Made by a program: the position numbers and the translations under genes. DNA of 64,000 nt from Variovorax sp. MHTC-1 (GTDB lineage Bacteria; Pseudomonadota; Gammaproteobacteria; Burkholderiales; Burkholderiaceae_C), in NCBI RefSeq assembly GCF_003984645.1, contig NZ_RWKI01000001.1:558001-622000 (forward strand). The letters are read 5' to 3'. This document shows, piece by piece, positions 39,729-46,877 of this stretch. The notes under the pieces were generated by a model. That model saw only the letters and a list, made by a program, of their open reading frames with translations, was not told the DNA's origin and searched no databases. Positions within the stretch are counted from its first letter, which is position 1; each line of letters begins with the position of its first letter.

Positions 39729-41074
39729 GGGCCCTGCGGCGCGCTCAGCGCGATGCTGTGCTTGTCCATCAAGCGGTACAGCGTCATGCGCGACACGCCG
39801 AGCTCGCGCGCCGCGTGCGTGACGTTGCGTCCGACACGCGTCAGCGTGAGGCAGATCGCATCGCGCTCGGCCATGGTGCGGGCCGTATCCAGGCCCATCC
39901 CCACCGGCGTCTCGACCGCGGCGAGGCCGAGGTCGGCCGGCCCGATCAGCCGCTGCTCGCTCATCACGACCGCACGCTGCACGCGGTTGTACAGCTCGCG
40001 CACATTGCCGGGCCAGCCATGCGCCATCAGGGCCCCCAGCGCCTGCCGGCTGAAGCCTTTCACGCGGGTCTTGCTCTTGCCCGCGCAGCGCTGGAAGAAG
40101 TACTCCGCGAGGATCGGCACGTCCTCCATGCGGCGGCGCAGCGGTGTCACCTCGATCGACAGCACGTTCAGGCGGTAGAACAGGTCGTCGCGGAACTGGC
40201 CCACCGCCACCGCTTCGGCCAGGTCCACGTGCGAAGCCGCCAGCACGCGCACGTCGACCTGTAGGCTGCGCACGCCGCCGACGCGCTGGATCGTCTTTTC
40301 CTGCAGGAAGCGCAGAAGGTTGGTCTGCAGCTCCAGCGGCAGATCGCCGATCTCGTCGAGGAACACCGTGCCGCCGTTGGCAGCCTCGATCAGCCCGCGC
40401 CGCTCCGACGATGCGCCGGTGAACGCGCCCTTTTCGTGGCCGAACAGCTCGGACTGGATCAGCGAGGGCGAGATGGCGCCGCAGTTGACGGCCACGAAGG
40501 GCCCGGCCGAGCGCAGCGAGCATTGGTGAATGGCGCGTGCGGCGAGTTCCTTGCCGCTGCCGCTTTCGCCGCCGATCAGCACCGGAGCATCCGTCGCTGC
40601 CACCCTGCGGATCTGCTGGCGCAGCCGCGTGATGGCGGGCCCCTGGCCGACCATGCCCATGGCATCCGCCACGTGCGTGTGGGTCTTGTGCCGGCGCCGC
40701 AGCATGGCGCGCTGGCAGGCATGGTCGAGCACCCGCTCCAGCTCATGCCCGTCGAGCGGCAGGACCTGATGGTGGAAGAAGCAGCCGAGAACCAGTTCGC
40801 GGAAACCGGGCGACTCCAGCGCCTGCGCCTCGCACACGGCCACCCACTCCATGCCGTGCGATGCATTGACGCAGGCCTCGATCGCCGCCTCCGGCACCGT
40901 CAGCGCGTCGCCGACGATCAGCAGGCCGACCGGCAGATGGCGGTGCGCCTGGATGCGATTCGCCGCCGCCAGGTCGGTCGCCTGCATGAGCTCCCAGCCG
41001 CGGGCGAGCAAGTGCGCCTTGACGCCGCCCGCGTCGCCGCCCAGCGCCACGTACAGAAGGGTTCGAAGCTGCAT
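39644..41074 (-). CDS. Sigma-54-dependent activator with VpsR-like N-terminal domain
   Basis: A 476-residue enhancer-binding protein. Residues 1-125 form a receiver-like but non-phosphorylatable domain of the VpsR type (VpsR of Vibrio binds c-di-GMP). The AAA+ domain has Walker A GESGSGKE (169-176), the sigma-54 contact motif GAFTGA (216-221) and Walker B FLDEIGD (238-244). A Fis-type helix-turn-helix (HAARELGVSRMTLYRLMDKH) follows, then an extra tail of about 28 residues encoded antisense to hpnE. It lies 12 bp after the beta-barrel gene and faces a clear sigma-54 promoter at 42868, so it is the probable activator of the low-complexity protein operon. Response to c-di-GMP is inference. Confidence 0.88.
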   Translation of the reverse strand: MQLRTLLYVALGGDAGGVKAHLLARGWELMQATDLAAANRIQAHRHLPVGLLIVGDALTVPEAAIEACVNASHGMEWVAVCEAQALESPGFRELVLGCFFHHQVLPLDGHELERVLDHACQRAMLRRRHKTHTHVADAMGMVGQGPAITRLRQQIRRVAATDAPVLIGGESGSGKELAARAIHQCSLRSAGPFVAVNCGAISPSLIQSELFGHEKGAFTGASSERRGLIEAANGGTVFLDEIGDLPLELQTNLLRFLQEKTIQRVGGVRSLQVDVRVLAASHVDLAEAVAVGQFRDDLFYRLNVLSIEVTPLRRRMEDVPILAEYFFQRCAGKSKTRVKGFSRQALGALMAHGWPGNVRELYNRVQRAVVMSEQRLIGPADLGLAAVETPVGMGLDTARTMAERDAICLTLTRVGRNVTHAARELGVSRMTLYRLMDKHSIALSAPQGPYVEPQPAAAVRPLRTAPSIVAGYGPST

Positions 41075-41086
41075 GGCGAACTCGGA

Positions 41087-42388
41087 TCAGAACGACATCG
41101 GCACCCTGACCGTCAATGTGAGATCGGGCGTGTCCCGCGTCAACCCGGCACCCACGGTCACGTTCACCGCGGTCTTGTCGCTGACCCGGTACGAGTAGCC
41201 CAAATTGAGCGATCCCAGCTGTGTGCGCACCGAGGTCACGACCGGCATGCCGTTCTGCTTGGTCTTGCCGATGGAATTGAGCTCCACCCCGACGCTGAAG
41301 GACGAGCGCTCGTTGAGCGCCAGGCCCATGCCGAAGTTCACGCCGAAGATATTGCCCGGCTTGACCGACCCGATGAACTCGCGTTCGCCGTTCAGCACCA
41401 GGCGGCTCAGGTTGTCGCGGCCGAAGTTGTGCGTGTATGTGAAGCTGCCGAAGAACACCGCCGGGTCGGTGGGCAGCAGCCAGGTCAGCCCGGTCTGCAG
41501 CGAATAGAAACCCGAGCCCGTCGGCAGGTCCAGCGGCAGGCCGGTTCCGGTCGTGTTGCCGATACAGCGCGTGACGCAGTCGGTCACCACCTCGAACGGG
41601 TCCTTGCCGGTGCGGGTCTTGAAGCGCAGCGAGCCGATCATGTAGGGCCAGTTGCCCTTGCCCTCGTTCAGCTGGTAGCGCGCCGCGAGCTCGATGTCGC
41701 CGACCGACCGGCCACTGGTATCGAACACCCGTTCATTCGCGGAGCCGGTGAAGATCTCGCGGCTGATGGTGGAATCGGAGCGATAGACGTAGGGAAGCTT
41801 CGCTTCCAGTTCCAGCCGGTTGGTGATGCCCCAGCGGCCGGCGAGCGCGGCGGTCAGCGTGTTGCGCTTGACCTCGCGCACGTCGACCAGGCCGATCAGC
41901 AGCGCGGGGATCACCGTGTAGCCCACCAGCGCGACGCGGTTGTTCGACGAGTAGGCGTACTGCAGCGAGGGCTCGATCACATATTTGCCGCGCGGCGTGA
42001 GGATGCCGGGCTGGTCGAAGATCGGCGCCACTTCCGGCACCGCGGACGCATCGCTGCTGCTGGGTGCCACGCCCACGCGCACCGGACGCGGGCCGGTGTC
42101 GGCAACCTCGGTCGCCGCGGGCTTGCTTTCCGGGGGTGGCGCGCTGCGCGCCTCCTGGGTCTGCAGGCGCTCCTGCAGTTCGCGGTATCGGGCCTCCTGC
42201 TCCTGCGCCTGTTGCCGCAGCACCTCGATCTGGCGTCCCTGCTCCGTCAACTGCTGCTGCAGCGCTTCCATGCGCTTGGCCGCGCCCCTGGCGGGCGATG
42301 TGCCTTGGGCCTGCGCAACCGCGCCCGACCACGCCAGGGAAGAACACGCAAGGAGCGCAAGCGCCCTGTGCTGCCGCGATGTCTCCAT
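41087..42388 (-). CDS. Outer-membrane protein: N-terminal coiled coil plus beta-barrel (FapF-like secretion channel candidate)
   Basis: A 433-residue exported protein. The signal peptide ends near residue 27 (AVAQAQ). Residues about 36-82 form a Gln/Glu-rich coiled coil (EALQQQLTEQGRQIEVL). A Pro/Ala linker follows, then about 300 residues of alternating beta-strand pattern ending in a terminal phenylalanine (VRVPMSF), the usual outer-membrane insertion signal. Cysteines in DCVTRC may form a loop disulfide. Coiled coil plus barrel at this length is the FapF architecture (trimeric amyloid secretion channel), but generic barrels occur too. The ATG is fixed by GGAGGTGGAGAG. It is co-oriented with the activator gene and divergent from the low-complexity protein gene. 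Confidence 0.75.
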   Translation of the reverse strand: METSRQHRALALLACSSLAWSGAVAQAQGTSPARGAAKRMEALQQQLTEQGRQIEVLRQQAQEQEARYRELQERLQTQEARSAPPPESKPAATEVADTGPRPVRVGVAPSSSDASAVPEVAPIFDQPGILTPRGKYVIEPSLQYAYSSNNRVALVGYTVIPALLIGLVDVREVKRNTLTAALAGRWGITNRLELEAKLPYVYRSDSTISREIFTGSANERVFDTSGRSVGDIELAARYQLNEGKGNWPYMIGSLRFKTRTGKDPFEVVTDCVTRCIGNTTGTGLPLDLPTGSGFYSLQTGLTWLLPTDPAVFFGSFTYTHNFGRDNLSRLVLNGEREFIGSVKPGNIFGVNFGMGLALNERSSFSVGVELNSIGKTKQNGMPVVTSVRTQLGSLNLGYSYRVSDKTAVNVTVGAGLTRDTPDLTLTVRVPMSF

Positions 42389-42949
42389 CTCTCCACCTCC
42401 CTTGTTGTTGGCTCGGGGGTTGAATGTCGCGCGCCAGCGTAAACGCATCTTTCAAAGTGTGGCAAGGTGCAAGTTGAAAACAAAAGTAATGGTGACAGCC
42501 GGGTGACGATACGCGCTCTATCGCTGTCTCAAAACTGAGGCACTTCAAGGCTCGGCCGGATGGGCTACCTCAATCGAAGGAGGCGCCACGCAAGGCCTTG
42601 TCGCACAACGCTAACCGCCGCGATCGAACTCGCTCGCCGGCTCGGCGGCCCGTCACATGGATGAGACAGCAAGCGCATCCGATTGCCTGCCCGGGCCGCG
42701 AATGTTTCCAAGGCGGACGCCTGCTACACGTGCGAGCAGTCCTGCGCAGCCGTCAAGCCGCCGTGACAAATCGTCGACTCGAGGACCGTGCACGAGGCCG
42801 CGAGATGAACCCGGCCAGGGCAGCTGCACGGCCTTCTCCGTCGTACAAGAGCAGGGCCGCCGTCGTCTGGCATCGAAGTTGCACGAGGTCTCTTGAATTG
42901 CGGCGACGCAACTCATCCGCGCTTTGTCACGTCAACAAATGGAGACCCT
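42389..42949. other. 561-bp divergent regulatory region
   Basis: No convincing gene is seen here. It separates the barrel gene (minus) from the low-complexity protein gene (plus). Visible are a sigma-54 promoter at 42868-42883, a short dyad CTCA-AAAC-TGAG near 42529-42540, and two copies of TGCACGAGG about 90 bp apart (near 42788 and 42880, the second overlapping the promoter). I found no sigma-54 promoter on the minus strand for the barrel gene. The length fits upstream activator sites and DNA looping. Confidence 0.6.
42868..42883 (+). promoter_or_regulatory. Sigma-54 (RpoN) promoter, -24/-12
   Basis: TGGCATCGAAGTTGCA has the invariant GG (-24) and GC (-12) separated by exactly 10 nt, with a perfect TTGCA -12 element. 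The predicted start is near 42894, leaving a leader of about 56 nt with a GGAGA ribosome binding site before the ATG at 42950. A sigma-54 activator is encoded just across the divergent region. Confidence 0.85.
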
Positions 42950-43954
42950 ATGAAGAAGACACTTCTGGCTTCGGCCATCACGGTTGCATTCGGGTTCAGC
43001 GGTGTGGCGTTCGCCAACGACACGGGCCAGCTCGCGCTTCAACTCACCGGTGAAGGCGACAACACGAGCACGAACACCAGCACCTCCACCAGCACGAGGA
43101 CCAGCACCAGCACGCGCACCTCGTCACGCAGCGACAGCAGCACCAACAAGGATTCGGGTGATGCCTACACCAGCGCTGCACGCTCCGCCGCGCTCAACAA
43201 CGGCTCCACCGGAACCTTCAGCAATGCCTTCAATGTGACGAAGGCGACCGCCACCAGCAACCTGACCGGCGTGGTGACGGGCAACAGCGTCTACAACATC
43301 GGCAACCAGGCCTACAACACCGGCTCCGCCGCGGGCGGCACCGGCAACGGCGGCTACGGCGGCGTTGGCCGCGGCGGCTCGGCCTCCGGCACCGGCACCG
43401 GCGGCAACGGTGCGGTTGGTGCGACCGGCGGCAACGCCTCCAACGGCGCCATCAACCATGGCAGCGCGACCAACGGCAGCGCCACTGCGGGCACGGGCGG
43501 CAACGGCGACGGAGGCGGCGCGAATGGCTTCAATGCAAGCGGCATCGTGGTTGCGGATGACGGCGGCACGGCCACGAGCACCAACGGCGGTTCGCGCACG
43601 GCAGGCGATGGCACCGGCGGCGCCGGCGGGGCGGCCACCAACGGCAGCGCGACCAATGGCAGCGCCAGCAACGGCAACAACACCGCGGGCAGCGGCGGCG
43701 CGGGCGGCGCCGGTGGTGCGGGCAACGGCGGCACCAACACCGGCAACGGCGGCACGGGCGGTGTGGGCGAAGGCGGCAGCGGCGGTGCCGGCGGCACCAA
43801 CACCGTTACTGCCGGGACCTTCAACATGTCCAACACCATGACCAGCGTCGGACAGTCGGCGGCCGGCATCATGCTCGCGAACCAGAACAGCGGCTTCTCG
43901 TCGCTGGTCCAGCAAAGCGTGAACGTGCAGGCCAACCTGGCCGTGGGACGGTAG
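42950..43954 (+). CDS. Secreted Gly/Asn/Thr/Ser-rich low-complexity protein (candidate fibre or adhesin subunit)
   Basis: A 334-residue exported protein. The Sec signal peptide is residues 1-22 (ending GVAFA). Then follow a Ser/Thr repeat stretch (about 36-70, NTSTSTSTRTSTSTRTSS) and a transition with ordinary composition (about 70-125). Next is a long region (about 130-280) built almost only of Gly, Asn, Ala, Thr and Ser with ATNGSATNGS and GGAGGAGG units. The conserved-looking C-terminal segment has normal composition (TSVGQSAAGIMLANQNSG, then SLVQQSVNVQANL). It has no cysteine after the signal. Composition and context suggest an extracellular fibre, amyloid-like or adhesive. It lacks the CxxC motif known from FapC, so homology is unproven. 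Confidence 0.8.
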   Translation: MKKTLLASAITVAFGFSGVAFANDTGQLALQLTGEGDNTSTNTSTSTSTRTSTSTRTSSRSDSSTNKDSGDAYTSAARSAALNNGSTGTFSNAFNVTKATATSNLTGVVTGNSVYNIGNQAYNTGSAAGGTGNGGYGGVGRGGSASGTGTGGNGAVGATGGNASNGAINHGSATNGSATAGTGGNGDGGGANGFNASGIVVADDGGTATSTNGGSRTAGDGTGGAGGAATNGSATNGSASNGNNTAGSGGAGGAGGAGNGGTNTGNGGTGGVGEGGSGGAGGTNTVTAGTFNMSNTMTSVGQSAAGIMLANQNSGFSSLVQQSVNVQANLAVGR

Positions 43955-44036
43955 CCCCCTAGAGCTCGCACTCGCCGTGCCGCCTGCAGCGCATGCAGGC
44001 AGCGCGGCGATGCCGGCTCGCTCACCGGAGAGACAC

Positions 44037-44384
44037 ATGAGATCGATAGCACTCTTCGGCTCCGTCGGCCTGGTCGCGACGTTCATGCTGGCGCAGGGCG
44101 CCAGCGCGCAAACATCGGTAGTGCCGAGCGGCTCGCTGGCCTTCTCCAATCCCGTCGACTCGGCGGTGCTGGCCAGCCAACGCGGCGGCAATCAGCTGGT
44201 GCACAACGACATGGAGCTGAGCGGGGTCACGGCCGACAACACGGCCCGCAACGTCAACACGGGCAGCAACGCCATCAGTTCAGGATCCTTCGCCAACATG
44301 AGCGGCCTGCCGGTCGTGATCCAGAACACCGGCGCGAACGTGCTGATCCAGAACGCCGTGATCCTTCACCTGCAGATGAACTGA
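44037..44384 (+). CDS. Small exported protein with RGG motif (fibre-operon component)
   Basis: A 115-residue protein with a signal peptide ending near residue 25 (GASAQ). Early in the mature chain it has VLASQRGGNQLVHND (RGG at about residues 48-50). A Val/Asn-rich segment follows (SGVTADNTARNVNTGSNAI) and the end has short repeats of NTGANVLIQN type that look like stacking beta-strands. I do not recognise a family. It lies between the low-complexity protein and the C39 peptidase, 10 bp from the latter. By size and place it could be a minor or nucleating fibre subunit (FapB- or FapE-like role); this is inference. Confidence 0.72.
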   Translation: MRSIALFGSVGLVATFMLAQGASAQTSVVPSGSLAFSNPVDSAVLASQRGGNQLVHNDMELSGVTADNTARNVNTGSNAISSGSFANMSGLPVVIQNTGANVLIQNAVILHLQMN

Positions 44385-44394
44385 CGGGGACGCC

Positions 44395-45075
44395 ATGCGC
44401 GGCCTGTTGCTCTTCATCTCGCTGATCGCAGCGGCCAGCGCAGCGCCGGGCCAGCTGGCGCACCTGCCGTCCATGGGCACGGGCGACGTGATCATGCCGG
44501 TCGTCAGCATGCGGCAGGCGCGCCTGGCCGGCACGCTGCTGCAGAAGTACGACTTCAGCTGCGGCTCGGCGGCGCTCGCCACGCTGCTCACGCACCACTA
44601 CGGCTACCCGGTCACGGAACAGATGGTGTTCGAGGAGATGTACGCCCGCGGCGACAAGAAGAAGATCCACACCGAAGGCTTCTCGCTGCTCGACATGAAG
44701 CGCTACCTGGCCGCGCACGGCTTCGAGGCCGACGGCTTCGAGCAGCCGCTGGACAAGCTCAACGAGGCCCGCGTGCCCGCCATCGTGCTGATCAACGAGA
44801 ACGGCTATCACCATTTCGTGGTGGTCAAGGGCGTGCAGGCCGACCGGGTGCTGATCGGCGACCCGGCGCAAGGCACGCGCGCGCTGCCGCGCAAGACCTT
44901 CGAGGCCATCTGGAAGAACAACCTGCTGTTCGTGGTTCACAACCGGATGGAGTCGGCGCGCTTCAACCTGGCGGCCGATTGGCGCGTGGCGCCGCGTGCA
45001 CCGCTGGGCGGCGGCGTCAGCCGGGAAGGCCTGTCCCACATCACGCTGCCCAAGATGGGACCGGGAGAGTTCTGA
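44395..45075 (+). CDS. Exported stand-alone C39-like cysteine peptidase (FapD-like)
   Basis: A 226-residue protein with an N-terminal signal sequence (about residues 1-17) and a peptidase C39 domain (about 34-190). Catalytic residues are in place: the oxyanion Gln50 and Cys56 in LLQKYDFSCGSAAL, His140 in NGYHHFVVVKG and Asp156 in LIGDPAQG. C39 domains normally cleave double-glycine leaders inside ABC exporters; here there is no transporter, only an export signal, as in FapD of Fap systems. It probably acts in the periplasm on a partner of the same operon. Its stop overlaps the next start by one base. Confidence 0.86.
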   Translation: MRGLLLFISLIAAASAAPGQLAHLPSMGTGDVIMPVVSMRQARLAGTLLQKYDFSCGSAALATLLTHHYGYPVTEQMVFEEMYARGDKKKIHTEGFSLLDMKRYLAAHGFEADGFEQPLDKLNEARVPAIVLINENGYHHFVVVKGVQADRVLIGDPAQGTRALPRKTFEAIWKNNLLFVVHNRMESARFNLAADWRVAPRAPLGGGVSREGLSHITLPKMGPGEF

Positions 45076-45557
45076 TGCGCGCCGCCCGCCTGCTCTGCGC
45101 CCTGCTCGGCCTGGCCCTGTGCCTGCCGGCGCAGGCCGACGCGGTGTGGGAGGCCGTGAGCGAGCGGACGCTCGACGGCCTGCGCGGCGGCTTCGACGTG
45201 GGGGGCGGCCTCCTGGTCAGCTTCGGCATCACGCGTGCCGTCTACATCAACGGCGACCTGGTCACTCAGACCACGCTCAATTTCGGCCGGTTGTCCGAGC
45301 TGACGCCGGCCCAGGCTGCGCAGCTCAATCAGCAGATGACGGCGCTGAACCTGGTGCAGACCGGGCCGGGCAACAGCGTCGCTCCGGACGTCGTGTCGAC
45401 GGGCGCAGGCACCATCATTCAGAACACGCTGAACAACCAGCACATCGTGAACCAGACCGTGATCGACGCCCGCAGCAACGCGATGGGCATGATCAAGAAC
45501 CTGAACATCCAGAACACGCTGAACGAGGCGCTGACCCGTTCGGCTGCACCGCGCTGA
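45075..45557 (+). CDS. Small exported protein with LxGLRGG motif (fibre-operon component)
   Basis: A 160-residue protein with a signal peptide ending near residue 22 (LPAQADA). Directly after it comes SERTLDGLRGGFDVGGGLLV, in which DGLRGG resembles a double-glycine processing site for the C39 peptidase encoded just upstream. The GITRAVYINGDLV segment and the C-terminal Asn/Gln-rich strands (GTIIQNTLNNQHIVNQT, KNLNIQNTLNEAL) look like stacked beta repeats similar to those of the 115-residue neighbour. The ATG overlaps the peptidase stop (TGATG). I do not recognise the family with certainty; a FapE-like role is possible. Confidence 0.74.
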   Translation: MRAARLLCALLGLALCLPAQADAVWEAVSERTLDGLRGGFDVGGGLLVSFGITRAVYINGDLVTQTTLNFGRLSELTPAQAAQLNQQMTALNLVQTGPGNSVAPDVVSTGAGTIIQNTLNNQHIVNQTVIDARSNAMGMIKNLNIQNTLNEALTRSAAPR

Positions 45558-45560
45558 GTC

Positions 45561-46022
45561 CTACCAGCCCCAGACCAGGCGGCGCGCCACCCAGCCGGTG
45601 GTGCCGCGCTCGTGGCGCACCTTCACCCAGTCGCCGCGGCGCTCCAGCGTGCGCAGCACGTCGCCGTAGCGGGCCTTGCCGACCACGCGGGCGCCGGTGC
45701 CCGGCTTGCCGCGCAGGTTGGCGACGCGCGCGGTCACGATGTGATGAGGCCTGCGGCCGGTGTGCGAGCGAAGCACCCAGCCCCGGTCGTTCTCGAAATC
45801 GCGCACCCTGAGCCAGCGGCCCTTGCGCCCCAGCACCTGGAGCGGATAGCCGCGGCTCACGACCCAGGCGACTTCGTGGCGCGGGCCAGGGCCGGTGCGC
45901 ATATTGATCTCGGCGCGCGCCGCGCTGACCATCTCCCGCGCATGGGCCGCCGTCGGCAGGATCGACGATACGAGCAGTAGGAAGGCAAGAAGAGATGCGC
46001 TCAGGCGGCGTGTGTCGATCAT
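45561..46022 (-). CDS. Exported protein with two bacterial SH3 domains
   Basis: A 153-residue periplasmic protein. The signal peptide is residues 1-27 (ending TAAHA). It is followed by two SH3_3-type domains: AEINMRTGPGPRHEVAWVV with GRWLRVRDFENDRGWVL, and ARVANLRGKPGTGARVVGK with GDWVKVRHERGTTGWV. Such domains bind peptidoglycan or proteins. The ATG at 46022 is preceded by AAAGGATTTC. It is convergent with the fibre operon (3 bp between stops), so any functional link is uncertain. Confidence 0.86.
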   Translation of the reverse strand: MIDTRRLSASLLAFLLLVSSILPTAAHAREMVSAARAEINMRTGPGPRHEVAWVVSRGYPLQVLGRKGRWLRVRDFENDRGWVLRSHTGRRPHHIVTARVANLRGKPGTGARVVGKARYGDVLRTLERRGDWVKVRHERGTTGWVARRLVWGW

Positions 46023-46136
46023 TCGTCGAAATCCTTTCGAGGGAGACAGGTTGAACAAGCGCGGCCGCATTCGCGCGACCAGCCCTTCAGGGCCTGCTGC
46101 GCCGCAGAAGTTCCGTCGAATCGATACGGGAAATCG

Positions 46137-46862
46137 CTAGGCGGTGTCGAGCGCCATGCACAGCGCATGCAGGTTCGGCACGATCAGCTGCGGCCGCGCG
46201 CCGTGCTCCCAGGGCCGCTCGTCGCGCACCAGCCAGGCAGCCTGCATGCCGGCATCGAGCGCACCCACCACGTCGAGCGCTGCATCGTCGCCCACGTGCA
46301 GCACGTCCTTGGGCAGCAGCCCGACCGAAGCCGCTGCGGCGCGGAAGATCGGCGCATGCGGCTTGCCGCTGCCGAACTCGCGCGCGTTGAAGGCGGTACG
46401 GAACCAGCGCCCCACGCCGGCCAGGTGGATGTCGGCATTGCCGTTGGAAACGGCCACCAGCGGATAGCGTTCGCTGAGCCACTTGAGCGCGGGCAAGGCG
46501 TCGTCGTAGAGCTTCACGCGCTGGCGCTCGGCGAAGAAGACATCGAAGGCCGGATCGGCCAGCGCCGGGTCTTCGCCCGCGCGCCGGAGCGCCGTGCGTA
46601 TCGATTCGCGCCGCAGGGCGCTCAGGTCGTGCGCGAGATCGGAACGCTCCTTGGCCGTGGCCTCGCGCAGTTCGCGCAAGACGCCGGGCGTCACCAGCAG
46701 GTTCGCAGTCTGCGGCGCCTCGCGCACCAGCCATTCGTAGAGCACGCGCTCGGCGCGTTCGATGGTGGGCCAGATCGGCCAGAGCGTGTCGTCGAGGTCG
46801 AGCGAAATCGCCGCGATGCGCTTCACGTCGAGGGTCAGGGAGTCGGGGGTCGCCAAGGCCAT
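46137..46862 (-). CDS. HAD-superfamily hydrolase
   Basis: A 241-residue cytoplasmic haloacid-dehalogenase-like phosphatase. Motif I SLDLDDTLWPIWPT near residues 20-33 provides the nucleophile Asp, motif II is LVAVSNGNAD near 134-143, the Lys of motif III lies in EFGSGKPHAPIF near 160-171, and motif IV is VLHVGDDAALDVVGA near 186-200. The substrate is unknown; close relatives are annotated as FMN/5-amino-6-(5-phospho-D-ribitylamino)uracil phosphatase-like (YigB). It is divergent from hemH with 15 bp between start codons. Confidence 0.88.
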   Translation of the reverse strand: MALATPDSLTLDVKRIAAISLDLDDTLWPIWPTIERAERVLYEWLVREAPQTANLLVTPGVLRELREATAKERSDLAHDLSALRRESIRTALRRAGEDPALADPAFDVFFAERQRVKLYDDALPALKWLSERYPLVAVSNGNADIHLAGVGRWFRTAFNAREFGSGKPHAPIFRAAAASVGLLPKDVLHVGDDAALDVVGALDAGMQAAWLVRDERPWEHGARPQLIVPNLHALCMALDTA

Positions 46863-46877
46863 GACCGAGAATAGCGC

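Noticed and set aside
42389-42600. Sigma-54 promoter for the barrel gene on the minus strand
   Set aside because: I scanned for GG-N10-GC; the TGGC sites (such as TGGCGCGCGACATTCA) fail at the -12 box.
42598-43053. Small open frames in the region upstream of the low-complexity protein
   Set aside because: They lack ribosome binding sites and domain similarity and overlap the sigma-54 promoter and each other.
43124-44191. 355-codon open frame opposite the low-complexity protein
   Set aside because: Antisense to repetitive GGC/ACC triplets, which gives an artificial Ala/Gly-rich frame; no start signal.
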